64,000 bases of DNA from CAZBBC01 sp964489835. GTDB taxonomy: Bacteria; Calditrichota; Calditrichia; JAJRVZ01. Where the stretch lies: assembly GCA_964489835.1 (NCBI GenBank), contig CAZBBC010000009.1, forward strand, positions 15,666-79,665. Direction: 5' to 3'. The translations under genes and the position numbers were made by a program. The notes under the pieces were generated by a model. The model was not told where the DNA came from. It searched no databases and was given only the letters and a program-made list of their open reading frames with translations. Below are positions 54,578-63,955 of this stretch, one piece after another (position 1 is the first letter of the stretch; every line of letters starts with the position of its first letter).

Positions 54578-55978
54578 TTAGTGAAAGATCTCTTTTACAT
54601 TATTGACTGCTTTAGTTACACGCAGTTTTGGAGGGGCCGGTACATACTGACCTAATTTTTCACTGACGTCGACTGATGGTATCGGTGGATCAAGACTGAG
54701 GGCTTCATTGATTTTTTCAATAAATTTATTGGCAATAATCGCGTTCCCGGCATTATTGGGGTGAACACCGTCAAGACTGAAAGCGGTAGTGGCCGGAGCA
54801 AGCAGAACAAATTTGCCGCTGGCACCTTCAAGGCCTGTGCTGTTCAGTTCACTCAAAGTTGTATTGGCATCCACCAGGGGGATTTGCCTGGATTGTGTTA
54901 GCGTAGCAATGGTTTGATTAAAACCGGTGACTGCGTTGGTAATGGCCGTAGTTTCTCCGTTTGTAAGAGTCATCGTGTTATCCAGGGGTTGCCCTGTCGG
55001 TGTTAAGCCACCGGCAATTAGCCCGGCCTGAATCAGTGATGCCTGAGCCGGAAGTATAGGAAGGAAATCCACCATAAACGTTGAATCCGGAATACCCAGA
55101 CCTTGCTGATAGGCAAGCAAACCCACCAGGGTGATATGCTCAACATTTTCTTCGGCTGTTATCAGTGGTAAATTAAAACCCCCACCGAAATCAATGACTT
55201 GTAACTGCGCATCGAATACCATTGGTACACCGCCAACAATGACACCGTCCAGGATATTCACATAGGGTATATCAGTGACATTGGGAATATTGGCCATAAT
55301 TATCGTTGTTTTCGGAATATCATTCTCTAATTGATCAAGGATCGCGGTCATCCGGGAATCAAAATTGTTCTGGGATGTTATTTGAGACGGGTCTCCGCCA
55401 TCAAGAGCGGCACCGAGCACGTCATTATTACCGGCCCAGAGTAACAGAACGGTGGGTGATAACAAAGCTACCTGGTCCAGCTGGGTGGTGTTGAAAAAAT
55501 TTGGATTGCGAAGTACGATGTCAAAAAAAGGATTACCGCCGGTTCCGTCAATCGTAGTCAGCAAATCGCACAGGTCGGCGCCGGGTACGCCAAGGTTATC
55601 ATAAGGTCTTGCTAAAAGAGCATTCTTGAGGAGAAGGAGTGGATTTACTGCCAATGCGTCCTGAACAATATTCCCCTGATTATCCAGATACATCGGTGTC
55701 ATTCCCGACGGAGAGCCAATGCCCGGTGCACCGATGATTGGCTGTTCAAATTTTGAATTCTGCATCTGCTGTGCGATCAGGTAGGGATAACTGTTCAATT
55801 GAAATTCTTCCATCAAACCTGAAGACTGAAAACCGGCCGTCAGACTGTTCCCGACTGCAACTATTGAAATATCATTTTTTTGTATATCCAATTTAGGTGC
55901 CGAGGGTTGATCCGGTGTGCAGCTGTAAAATACGGTGAAGCAAAAGAGCAACACGATTAATATTATTTTTTTCATCAT
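54578..55978 (-). CDS. SGNH/GDSL-family hydrolase lipoprotein
   Basis: A 466-residue surface or periplasmic esterase. Lipobox VFYSC (Cys20) follows the signal. SGNH blocks: I is AVGNSLTAGF (nucleophile Ser45, the Asp of GDSL replaced by Asn), II is GVPGADLCDL, III is LLWAGNNDVLGA with the Asn, and V is LDGVHPNNAGNAI with Asp and His. The middle has an insert rich in Asn, Leu and Thr (about 200-330). The gene lies 30 bases downstream of the FadL-like gene on the same strand and is likely co-transcribed with it. This order recurs in related phyla; a lipid or ester substrate passing through FadL is plausible. Confidence 0.9.
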   Translation of the reverse strand: MMKKIILIVLLFCFTVFYSCTPDQPSAPKLDIQKNDISIVAVGNSLTAGFQSSGLMEEFQLNSYPYLIAQQMQNSKFEQPIIGAPGIGSPSGMTPMYLDNQGNIVQDALAVNPLLLLKNALLARPYDNLGVPGADLCDLLTTIDGTGGNPFFDIVLRNPNFFNTTQLDQVALLSPTVLLLWAGNNDVLGAALDGGDPSQITSQNNFDSRMTAILDQLENDIPKTTIIMANIPNVTDIPYVNILDGVIVGGVPMVFDAQLQVIDFGGGFNLPLITAEENVEHITLVGLLAYQQGLGIPDSTFMVDFLPILPAQASLIQAGLIAGGLTPTGQPLDNTMTLTNGETTAITNAVTGFNQTIATLTQSRQIPLVDANTTLSELNSTGLEGASGKFVLLAPATTAFSLDGVHPNNAGNAIIANKFIEKINEALSLDPPIPSVDVSEKLGQYVPAPPKLRVTKAVNNVKEIFH

Positions 55979-56008
55979 TTATCTCCCGATTATTTGTACA
56001 CAATTTGA

Positions 56009-57283
56009 TTACTCGAAATGATAACCAAAACTGAAGAAAAAGAGGTGGGCAATGGACGCATAGGTCCCATCAAATCCATCGATGTTTTGGCCCACACCAT
56101 TTTCTACCGTAGAACGCTCTCCAAAATCAACATACATATAACCGGTATCAAACTGCCAATTGCCAGCCGTATATCCTATACCAAGGGATACATCATTGCG
56201 GTCATTATCGGGCAGGAGTGGAGAAACGGAATGCGTGGGTTGAGGTGATTCATCGTAAATATAACCGGCACGTAACTTCCAGTTGTCGGCAAAATCATAA
56301 TGCATACCTAAACGGAGCTGAATAGAATTTTCATAATCCTCCGGTAATTCAATCGTGCCAAGGTTCTCGGTATCTTCAAATTCCAGAACCAGCTTGTCAA
56401 ATACACTCCAGTTATACCACATAAAATCAAATTCGGCGCCGAAATTTTCAAGGAATTTATAATAAATACCGACGGAAAAATAATTGGGAAAAGTAATCCC
56501 GCTGTTTACAGTCTGATCTTTCAACAATGCTTCCGCGGCAGGTTTAGCATAGGTATCAAGGATCTCGAAAGTGGCATCGGCATTTTCCAGCGTGTTTTCC
56601 ACCGAATGACGATATAAAAAACCCAGTCCAAAATTTTCAGACCGATACATGGCGCTTGCGGTAAAACCGATGGCAGGATCAGAATTTCCCTCAATCGTGG
56701 ATTTTGCGATCTCAGTGCCATTTGAACTTTCATCATCGAAATTTCGTACATATCGTTCAAGAATTATCGTTCCCAGTACAATATCCGCACCGGCACTAAC
56801 GCTGAATTCATCACTTATTTTATAGGCAAGTACCGGTGATATATAAAAGGACTTCAAATCGGTATTATAAGAAATAGAACGACCGGGAAAATCTTCCTCC
56901 CATTCTAATCCAAGACCAAATGGATTGGTCACCCCAATACCGGCATAGAGATTTTCATTAAATTGGTGAGAAAAATAAAATCCAATCGGAGTATGTATTT
57001 TAGCGACAGAGGTATGTTCCTCACCACTGTACACCGGATCCGCCCCCGTGTATTTGTTGGTAGCGGTTATCAGGGTTACACCACCATAGAAATGTGATCC
57101 GTTTTTTAGAAAGGCGATACCGGCCGGATTGTAGAAAACGGTAGAAGCATCCCAGGATCGGGCGACAACAGCTCCGGACATTGATGATGAGGCAGCGCCG
57201 AATTCGTACAGTTCAAATCCCCCCGCAGCTGCAATGCTGACCATAAGAAACATCAAAAGAATGGATATCAGTTTCCCTTTCAT
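56009..57283 (-). CDS. OmpP1/FadL/TodX family outer membrane transporter
   Basis: A 424-residue beta-barrel protein for uptake of hydrophobic compounds. The signal peptide (1-20) is followed by the hatch-forming N-terminus GGFELYEFGAASSSMSGAVV, then NPAGIAFLKNGSHFYGG, the common FadL start. GLGLEWEEDFPGR and the C-terminal FFSFGYHFE (terminal aromatic near the end) fit a 14-strand barrel. AGGAGG precedes the ATG. It heads a two-gene unit with the SGNH lipoprotein. Long-chain fatty acids or other hydrophobic substrates are the likely cargo. Confidence 0.92.
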   Translation of the reverse strand: MKGKLISILLMFLMVSIAAAGGFELYEFGAASSSMSGAVVARSWDASTVFYNPAGIAFLKNGSHFYGGVTLITATNKYTGADPVYSGEEHTSVAKIHTPIGFYFSHQFNENLYAGIGVTNPFGLGLEWEEDFPGRSISYNTDLKSFYISPVLAYKISDEFSVSAGADIVLGTIILERYVRNFDDESSNGTEIAKSTIEGNSDPAIGFTASAMYRSENFGLGFLYRHSVENTLENADATFEILDTYAKPAAEALLKDQTVNSGITFPNYFSVGIYYKFLENFGAEFDFMWYNWSVFDKLVLEFEDTENLGTIELPEDYENSIQLRLGMHYDFADNWKLRAGYIYDESPQPTHSVSPLLPDNDRNDVSLGIGYTAGNWQFDTGYMYVDFGERSTVENGVGQNIDGFDGTYASIAHLFFFSFGYHFE

Positions 57284-57660
57284 AGTACCTCCTATAATAA
57301 AATTATAAAATGAGGAAAAAGAAAAATTCGAGAAGAAATATCGTGGACATTAAATAAAATCATTTGAAAAGTCAAGCAAAAAGGATCTAATTTAATATAG
57401 GTTGAATATTTACCATTCATTAAATCAAGTCTTTTTGTTTTTAAATTTTCTAAATAGTCTGACATTTAGGTGATATTTGATGAAGGGACACTAATGTTTA
57501 AATATAAAAAAAATGACATCTGTAAAAAGATAATGATTTTTATCCGTAGAAGTATTATCTTAATCCAGGTGCATGAAAAAATTATTCCATTATCATATAA
57601 ACGCAGCATTGTTATTACCGGTAATATTACAATGATCGCATTTCTAAAGGAGGAATTTTT
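57284..57660. other. Divergent intergenic region, no gene
   Basis: AT-rich gap between fadL-like and tlpA-like genes. A 68-codon open frame at 57470-57676 is lysine- and isoleucine-rich with no family likeness and no ribosome site, so I do not call it. Promoters for both genes must be here. AAGGAGGAATTTTT directly precedes the GTG of the next gene. Confidence 0.45.
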
Positions 57661-58245
57661 GTGCGCACACTTTTAATGGCAATTATTATTCTACTAACCT
57701 ATTCAATTCTTTTTGCTCAACTTGATCAGGATCCCTTATGTATCGGCTGTGAAGGTCCTACATTCTCATTACCGTCACTGGACCAGGAATATGTTTCATT
57801 GCGTGATTTCTGTGGAGAAAAATTACGTAAGCCATGGATTAATAAAACCAAATATATTGTGGTTCTCAGTTTTTTTGCCACGTGGTGTGAACCTTGCAAA
57901 AAAGAAATTCCTCATCTGGAAAAATTAATGCAAGAGTTTAAAGATCAACCGATAAAATTTTTTCTTATCGATGTGGGTGAAGAAAGAGAAAAAATCCTGG
58001 AATTTACCGGGGAAAGAAATGTAGCGATTCCAATACTTATGGACCGGTATCAGAAAACATCTGAGCGATATGATGCACTCACACTCCCACGTTTGTTTGT
58101 CCTGGACCAAGATGGATTGATCCAAAGAAAACAGAAGGGTTTTACAAATCCTGAGGATTTTGAAATAGAAATGAAGGAATTGATGACGTTACTGCTTCAG
58201 GGTAATGAAATCCAGCCGGATAATACCGGTGGAATCGAAAAATAA
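57661..58245 (+). CDS. TlpA-like periplasmic thioredoxin
   Basis: A 194-residue exported thioredoxin-fold reductase. It starts with GTG, with a perfect AAGGAGG seven bases upstream. The signal peptide (1-20) leads to PTFSLPSLDQEYVSL, then the redox site FFATWCEPCKKEIPHLEKL (Cys76, Cys79). The cis-Pro is in LTLPRLFVLD. An extra pair, DPLCIGCEG, lies just after the signal, which is uncommon in TlpA proteins and might bind metal or form a second disulfide. It is followed after 76 bases by a small exported FN3-like protein. DsbD is a likely electron donor. Confidence 0.92.
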   Translation: MRTLLMAIIILLTYSILFAQLDQDPLCIGCEGPTFSLPSLDQEYVSLRDFCGEKLRKPWINKTKYIVVLSFFATWCEPCKKEIPHLEKLMQEFKDQPIKFFLIDVGEEREKILEFTGERNVAIPILMDRYQKTSERYDALTLPRLFVLDQDGLIQRKQKGFTNPEDFEIEMKELMTLLLQGNEIQPDNTGGIEK

Positions 58246-58321
58246 ATGAAATAAAAAAAGTTCTTGCATTGAAATTTTAAAATATTATATTTACAGACAG
58301 AATTAGGTGCAAATTACAAAT

Positions 58322-58726
58322 ATGCGAAATACTATCTTAACAATTCTCGCCGTTCTATTTCTTTTCTCATGGGTATATGCAAGCTTCATCTTCTTGGAGT
58401 ACAGCGCCACCCCATCGACAAATAGTGTTATTATTGAATGGGTTACAAAGTCTGAATTAGGTGTCAGCAGGTTTGCGATATTACGCAGTCCTGATGATGA
58501 AAATTTTAGAGAATATGGATCGGTTACTGCCAAAGGAGTGGGCAGTAATTATTCCTACACCGATGATAATGTGGTTTTTAAAGAATCACAAACATTTTTC
58601 TATAAATTAAGAGCATTAAAAGAGGATGGTACTATTGTGGAGGAGACGGAGCAATCTCTCATCGTTCATCCCAATATCTCAGGTATCTACAGAACTTGGG
58701 GTGCCATCAAGGCGATGTTTCAATAA
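58322..58726 (+). CDS. Small exported protein with fibronectin-III-like fold
   Basis: 134 residues from ATG 58322; a GTG five codons upstream is possible. A signal peptide (MRNTILTILAVLFLFSWVYA) precedes one beta-sandwich. It carries WVTKSELGVSRFAILRSPDD, then YSYTDDNVVFKESQTFFYKL and LRALKEDGTI. This is the FN3-like pattern of many envelope proteins in FCB bacteria. Function is unknown. A strong terminator follows, so it ends the tlpA-like transcript. Confidence 0.75.
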   Translation: MRNTILTILAVLFLFSWVYASFIFLEYSATPSTNSVIIEWVTKSELGVSRFAILRSPDDENFREYGSVTAKGVGSNYSYTDDNVVFKESQTFFYKLRALKEDGTIVEETEQSLIVHPNISGIYRTWGAIKAMFQ

Positions 58727-58752
58727 ATCGCTCTATCCATAATGATATTGAT

Positions 58753-58783
58753 AACCCTTTTCATTCGAGAAGGGTTTTTTTTT
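58753..58783 (+). terminator. Rho-independent terminator
   Basis: Stem AACCCTTTTC (58753-58762) pairs with GAGAAGGGTT (58767-58776), one G-U pair, loop ATTC, followed by a run of nine T. It lies 27 bases after the FN3-like gene stop. Confidence 0.93.
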
Positions 58784-58866
58784 GTGTATTTATCCATACT
58801 ATTTTATTCTTTATGTCTCTAACTTAAAAATAATCCCAATTTGTCGGGTAAAAGGAATTTCATAAA

Positions 58867-60192
58867 ATGTTGGAGCGATTTTACCATTTAAAAGAATTAA
58901 ACACCGATATCAAACAGGAATTTATCGGCGGAAGCACCACGTTTCTAACGATGGCCTATATCATTTTTGTGCAACCATCGGTCCTTTCTGCTGCCGGGAT
59001 GGATTTTGGAGCAGTCATGGTTGCCACCTGTATATCGAGTGCCGCTGCCACAGTAATTATGAGCCTGTATGCAAAATATCCGATTGCTCTTGCACCAGGT
59101 ATGGGAACCAATTTCTTTTTTACTTATACAGTTGTTTTGGCAATGGGAATTCCCTGGCAAACGGCTCTAGGGGTTGTCTTTATTGCCGGGATGATTTTTA
59201 TTATACTGTCTTTTTTTGGCGTCCGGGAAAAAATAATTAATGCGATACCGGATTCGTTAAAACATGCCATTGCGGTAGGGATCGGATTAATGGTCACTCT
59301 CATTGGCCTTGAATGGGCCGGATTGGTCGTCGATCATCCAACACTCCTTGTCTCCCTTGGTGATTTTTCAAAACCGACAACACAGCTGGCTCTGTTGGGA
59401 TTAACACTTACCTCGGTATTATTAATCCGCAATATTAAGGGGGCGATGTTAATTGGGATACTTCTAACCACGGTCATCGGTATATTTACCGGCTTGATCT
59501 CTTATACCGGTATCCTTAGTTTACCTCCGTCATTGGAACCCACATTTTTTAAATTGGATATTCAAGCAGCATTTCAGATAGATCTGATTGTGGTCATATT
59601 TACTTTTCTCATTCTCGATTTATTTGACACGATCGGCACATTGATCGGGGTGGCCAGCGAAGCTAATCTCCTGGAAAATGGAAAACTTCCCCGTGCGGAA
59701 AAAGCATTACTTTCCGATGCTATAGGAACCGTAATTGGTTCAATTTGTGGCACTTCAACAGTGACCAGTTATGTGGAAAGTGCTGCTGGTGTGGCCAGTG
59801 GAGCCCGCAGTGGATTAGCCAGCCTGTTTACTGCCGGATTATTTTTACTGGCCCTGTTTTTCTATCCGGTTATTCAAATGATTGGTGGCGGAATTGAAGT
59901 AAGCGATGGCGTACACTACTATCCGGCGATCGCACCGGTTCTTATTCTTGTGGGTATTTACATGATAAAAGGGGTTCGAAAAATTACCTGGAATGATTTG
60001 TCAGAAAGTATACCGGCCTTTATCACAATTATATTTATTCCCTTTTCATTAAGGATCACAGAAGGAATCGCTTTTGGTTTTATTAGTTATGCCTTGCTAA
60101 AATTCTTTGCCGGCAAGAGAAAGCAGGTACCGGTTTTGATGTGGATTTTCGCTCTAATATTTTTATTGCGCTATATATTTATTAAGACATAG
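58867..60192 (+). CDS. NCS2 family purine permease (AzgA/PbuG-like)
   Basis: A 441-residue inner-membrane symporter for adenine, guanine or hypoxanthine. About 12-14 segments are visible. AzgA-family text includes MLERFYHLKELNTDIKQEFI, GGSTTFLTMAYIIFVQPSVL, and PGMGTNFFFTYTVV. FLILDLFDTIGTLIGVASEA and GTSTVTSYVESAAGVASGARS carry the substrate-site residues. It is transcribed alone after the terminator. Confidence 0.93.
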   Translation: MLERFYHLKELNTDIKQEFIGGSTTFLTMAYIIFVQPSVLSAAGMDFGAVMVATCISSAAATVIMSLYAKYPIALAPGMGTNFFFTYTVVLAMGIPWQTALGVVFIAGMIFIILSFFGVREKIINAIPDSLKHAIAVGIGLMVTLIGLEWAGLVVDHPTLLVSLGDFSKPTTQLALLGLTLTSVLLIRNIKGAMLIGILLTTVIGIFTGLISYTGILSLPPSLEPTFFKLDIQAAFQIDLIVVIFTFLILDLFDTIGTLIGVASEANLLENGKLPRAEKALLSDAIGTVIGSICGTSTVTSYVESAAGVASGARSGLASLFTAGLFLLALFFYPVIQMIGGGIEVSDGVHYYPAIAPVLILVGIYMIKGVRKITWNDLSESIPAFITIIFIPFSLRITEGIAFGFISYALLKFFAGKRKQVPVLMWIFALIFLLRYIFIKT

Positions 60193-60326
60193 AAATTTAG
60201 TGATTTATTTATCGTTTGTATCATATGATATCCTGTTTATCCTGTTATCCCGTCAAATGTTCATTTTATTTAGTGGCATATGATACTATTTATCAGAGAG
60301 TATCATTCTTTTAGGGTGAACAAGCA

Positions 60327-61700
60327 TCATGATTCATAACCCAGTTTTTTAAGTTTTCGATACATTGTTGCCCGACTAATACCAATCAATTTGGCCGCCT
60401 CGGCTGCATTGCGATCGGAAAAAAAATAGGCCTTCTCAATCGTTTCTCTTTCGATTTCATCAAGAGAGGCAAATTCTCCCTCTTCTGCTTTAGAAAATGA
60501 CGATCCTGATAGAGATTTTTCTTGCGATGTCGCGGTGGGTTTTTCGTCAATTCTGCTGAATTCAATTTCTTCGACCGTTTGCTCTCCTGTCCGGACCGCT
60601 GACCTCCTGACTACATTTTTTAATTCACGAATATTGCCTGGCCATGAATATTTTAGCATTGCCTCGATAGCTTTTATTCCGAATTTTTTCATGGGTAATT
60701 GATTTGATTCACAAAATTCCTTTAGAAAGTGGTGAGCGAGCATAGGGATATCCTCTTTCCTCTCCTTGAGGGAGGGTAAGTAGATGGGATATTCCTCAAG
60801 TCTGAAAAAAAGATCCTTTCGAAATGTATTTTCGGACACTGCCTGGGCCAGGTCTTTATTGGTTGCTACGATAACGCGAAAATCCAAAGGACGTTCATCT
60901 TTTTCCCCAACCCGGCGTACCGTTTTCTCTTCCAGAATACGCAACACTTTTACCTGGATCTCAATATCCATATCACCAATTTCATCAAGGAATATCGTCC
61001 CCTGATCCGCTTGTTCGAATAAACCGGCACGATCTTCTGTTGCTCCTGTAAATGATCCTTTTTTATGACCAAATAACAGACTATCGGCCAGTTCGCTGTG
61101 GATGGCGGAACAATTAATGGCTACAAATGGTCCATTCCTTCTCTTACTGCCCTGATGCAGTGCCCGTGCTACCAACTCTTTTCCTGTACCACTTTCACCA
61201 ATGATCATTACGTTAATATCTGTCTCCAGAACGCGACTGACCAATTCAAAAACCTCATTTACTTTTTCACTTTTCCCAACAATATCTGTAAAAAGATCAC
61301 TTTGTCGTAATTTGTCCTTTAATTCGATGACCTCTTCCTTCAAACTGGACAGGTCCAGTGCATTACGCAGTAGCGTGGATAATCGCTCAAAGTCAAGGGG
61401 TTTTGTAAGATAATCATAGGCCCCCATTTTTATTGCTTTCACTGCTGTTTCTATATCATGCAGGGCAGATATCATAATTACCGGAATATCAGGAAAATTT
61501 TGTTTGGCATATTTCAGTACTTCGATACCATCTTTTTTTGGCATCTTAATATCTAAAAGCAAGGCTTTAACATCCGCGGTTAATTTTTTAATACAATCTT
61601 CACCGTCAGAAGCTACCATCGGCGTATGACCCAGCTCTTTTATAAGGTGGGTATGGAGACGCAAAATACTTGGGTCGTCGTCTGCAATGAGTATTTTCAC
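60327..61700 (-). CDS. NtrC-type sigma-54 response regulator
   Basis: A 457-residue transcription activator. The receiver domain (1-120) has the phospho-acceptor Asp50 in LLLDIKMP and the acidic IADDDPS. The AAA+ domain (about 140-370) has Walker A GESGTGKE, the sigma-54 contact loop KGSFTGATED, and Walker B GTIFLDEIGDM. The C-terminal Fis-type HTH is AAEAAKLIGISRATMYRKLKKL. It lies next to the kinase/receiver pair at 61.9-63.9 kb and may be their output. Target promoters with -24/-12 elements were not identified. Confidence 0.94.
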   Translation of the reverse strand: MKILIADDDPSILRLHTHLIKELGHTPMVASDGEDCIKKLTADVKALLLDIKMPKKDGIEVLKYAKQNFPDIPVIMISALHDIETAVKAIKMGAYDYLTKPLDFERLSTLLRNALDLSSLKEEVIELKDKLRQSDLFTDIVGKSEKVNEVFELVSRVLETDINVMIIGESGTGKELVARALHQGSKRRNGPFVAINCSAIHSELADSLLFGHKKGSFTGATEDRAGLFEQADQGTIFLDEIGDMDIEIQVKVLRILEEKTVRRVGEKDERPLDFRVIVATNKDLAQAVSENTFRKDLFFRLEEYPIYLPSLKERKEDIPMLAHHFLKEFCESNQLPMKKFGIKAIEAMLKYSWPGNIRELKNVVRRSAVRTGEQTVEEIEFSRIDEKPTATSQEKSLSGSSFSKAEEGEFASLDEIERETIEKAYFFSDRNAAEAAKLIGISRATMYRKLKKLGYES

Positions 61701-61748
61701 TATTATTTCCTGTCCTTAAATTTTATTCTATAAATTAATAGAAATAGG

Positions 61749-61838
61749 ATAAAGGGTATAGGGTATAAGGTACATTATTTCAGACCCTGTGCAATCATCA
61801 CTTATACCTTATACCCTTATACCCTTATACCCAATACC
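61749..61838. repeat. GGTATAAGG inverted repeat pair
   Basis: Text AAGGGTATAGGGTATAAGGTA (61752-61772, given in part) faces TTATACCTTATACCCTTATA (61802-61821) continuing to 61838. Together they can form a long hairpin around a 30-base centre. The same repeat occurs at 39778-39808 between queE and queF. It fills the space between two response regulator genes. Confidence 0.7.
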
Positions 61839-61867
61839 TAATCCCCCAAACGTTTACGTAATGACTA

Positions 61868-62248
61868 TTATTCTGTTTCTTTTAAAATGTTGGAAATTGT
61901 CAACAGAAGCAATTCCGGCTCGAACGGTTTTTTTAGAAAATGGCTGACTCCCAAACCCAGACCCCGGAACTGATCATCACTTTGCGTTTTTGCTGTCAGG
62001 AAAATAAAAGGTATCTTGCGAAGATTTTCATCTTTAATAAGGTGTTCCCGAAATTCAAAACCATCCATTTCAGGCATCCCGATATCGCTGATAATCAAAT
62101 CCGGTCGCTGATTCTGACAAAACTGAAGGGCTTCTTTTCCGTTATTAACAGAGTGGAAAAGATATCCTTCACTTTCCAGATTATATTTGATGAGCATAAC
62201 CATACTCTGCTCATCTTCTACCACTAATATGGTATATTTTTTATTCAT
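61868..62248 (-). CDS. Single-domain response regulator (CheY-like)
   Basis: A 126-residue receiver domain with no output domain. It has the acidic pair VVEDEQS, phospho-acceptor Asp55 in IISDIGMPEMDGFEF, and Thr/Lys in FLTAKTQSD and FLKKPFEPE. Its start overlaps the histidine kinase stop by eight bases, so the two are co-translated. It probably takes phosphate from that kinase and passes it on or acts by protein contact. Confidence 0.93.
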   Translation of the reverse strand: MNKKYTILVVEDEQSMVMLIKYNLESEGYLFHSVNNGKEALQFCQNQRPDLIISDIGMPEMDGFEFREHLIKDENLRKIPFIFLTAKTQSDDQFRGLGLGVSHFLKKPFEPELLLLTISNILKETE

Positions 62249-63881
62249 CGCCTATCTGATCGTCTGGTACCGGAAAGAACAAGCGAAAAGTGCTACCTTT
62301 ATTTTCTTCGCTGTGAATTTCAATATTTATATTATGGGCATCCAGGATTTCCTTTACAATAGATAAACCGAGGCCGGTTCCTTTGATCTCCAGTCCGGGT
62401 CTGTAAACACGATAAAATTTATCAAATATTTTCTTCTGTTCCTGCGCCGGGATGCCGATGCCGGTGTCACTTAATTCAAAGATGGTGTGAGCGTTTTCTT
62501 TATAAAGTTTGGTGATGATTTGCCCACCATCGGGTGTGAATTTAATGGCATTGCCATATAAATTTGATAACACTTGTTTCATGGCGTCAGGGTCGGCAAA
62601 AATCTCAGACGGTTCATTTGAAAATTTTTTTATAATTTGTATCCCTTTTTCATCCGCCTGAATTTTATGGACTTCGATGATTTCGGTGACTATTGGTTCA
62701 AATATGATTTTACTTAACTTATAAGTGACACGACCGGACTCAATACGGGAAATATTTAAGATATCCTCGATAAGTTTGGAAAGGCGCTGGCTTTCCTGGT
62801 AAATAATATTTATGAATTCTTCCTTTACCTCTGCATCCATTTTTTTATCGCGCAAAATAGTACTCGAAAAGCCAAGAATTGAAGCGAGTGGTGTTCGTAG
62901 TTCGTGTGAAACACTGGAAACAAAATCACTCTTCATCCGATCACTTTCAAGTAAGGCCTTTTCAGCCCGCTTTCTGACGGTGACATCACGCATGGATCCT
63001 TCAATAGCGGTGGCATTTCCGTCGCTGTCATATACTAAATGGGCGTTAACGGAAGTAAATACTTCTCTTCCATATCTGTCCTTTAAACGAATTTCAAAAT
63101 CCTCTATTTCATCTTTTTTCTCAAGGGCCTGAAATAACCGGGAATGATCGGTCGGATCATGATAAATAATATTCATCGGTGAGCCCATAAGTTCAGCACG
63201 GCTTTTCTCAGTATAACGGGAAATAGAAGGGCTGATCTCCGTGATAATACCCGTATAGTCGGTTTGGTAATAAACATCCTGAACATTTTCAAAAATTGTG
63301 CGGAATTTTTTCTCGCTTTCACTCAAGGCATTTTGTGATTTTTCCAGAGCAATCGTTTTTTGACGCAGTTCCCGGTTAATTTTAACTGTTTTTATATGTG
63401 CTTTATTCAACTCCTTATTTTGAAGACAGGCATTACAGGCCACCGCCAGTTTTGCGTTTAAAGAACTTATAGATTTAATTATTTGAGTATCTAATTCACG
63501 GTCAGATTTGATGAGAATAAGTAAACCAAAACCGGGCAGATCAAGTAAATGATAGAAATCACTTTTTAAATTACCACCAATTAATGGTAATTTCTTTCTG
63601 AAATGATTTACTTCATTAAGATTAAACGTTGATGAAAGAAGATGAAGCACCCGCTGATATACATCACTCTCCTGAAAATGACGGGGACTGGTATATATCA
63701 TTCGGTAAGCATACTTATTTTGACCCTTCTGTTTTAAATGTAAAATTGCTCCGGCCATACAATTCAGATTTTTCAGATAAGAGGTAAGACCAACTTTGAG
63801 CATTTTGTTAAGATCCAGGGTCAATCCAATAGACATGGCAATTTCATAATAGAGCTGGATCAGTTCAATGGATTTTTTCAC
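62241..63881 (-). CDS. Soluble PAS sensor histidine kinase
   Basis: A 546-residue kinase without membrane segments. The first 150 residues are a weak GAF-like sensor. A coiled coil (about 160-195) leads to a PAS domain (about 190-310) with PAC-like YGREVFTSVNAHL and GSMRDVTVRKRAE. HisKA carries His326 in VSSVSHELRTPLASI. The HATPase domain has NLYGNAIKFTPDGG (N-box), ELSDTGIGIPAQ, KFYRVYR and GTGLGLSIV. It likely signals to the overlapping CheY-like protein and possibly to the sigma-54 regulator nearby. The signal is unknown. Confidence 0.93.
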   Translation of the reverse strand: MKKSIELIQLYYEIAMSIGLTLDLNKMLKVGLTSYLKNLNCMAGAILHLKQKGQNKYAYRMIYTSPRHFQESDVYQRVLHLLSSTFNLNEVNHFRKKLPLIGGNLKSDFYHLLDLPGFGLLILIKSDRELDTQIIKSISSLNAKLAVACNACLQNKELNKAHIKTVKINRELRQKTIALEKSQNALSESEKKFRTIFENVQDVYYQTDYTGIITEISPSISRYTEKSRAELMGSPMNIIYHDPTDHSRLFQALEKKDEIEDFEIRLKDRYGREVFTSVNAHLVYDSDGNATAIEGSMRDVTVRKRAEKALLESDRMKSDFVSSVSHELRTPLASILGFSSTILRDKKMDAEVKEEFINIIYQESQRLSKLIEDILNISRIESGRVTYKLSKIIFEPIVTEIIEVHKIQADEKGIQIIKKFSNEPSEIFADPDAMKQVLSNLYGNAIKFTPDGGQIITKLYKENAHTIFELSDTGIGIPAQEQKKIFDKFYRVYRPGLEIKGTGLGLSIVKEILDAHNINIEIHSEENKGSTFRLFFPVPDDQIGDE

Positions 63882-63955
63882 GTTATAATCTCACTCCTGT
63901 GAACAAAGGCAATGAACCGGATATAGATTATTTCTGATGAATTACCCACCCCGTC

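Noticed and set aside
57470..57676. A 68-codon plus-strand frame
   Set aside because: Overlaps the start of the TlpA-like gene, Lys/Ile-rich, no ribosome site.
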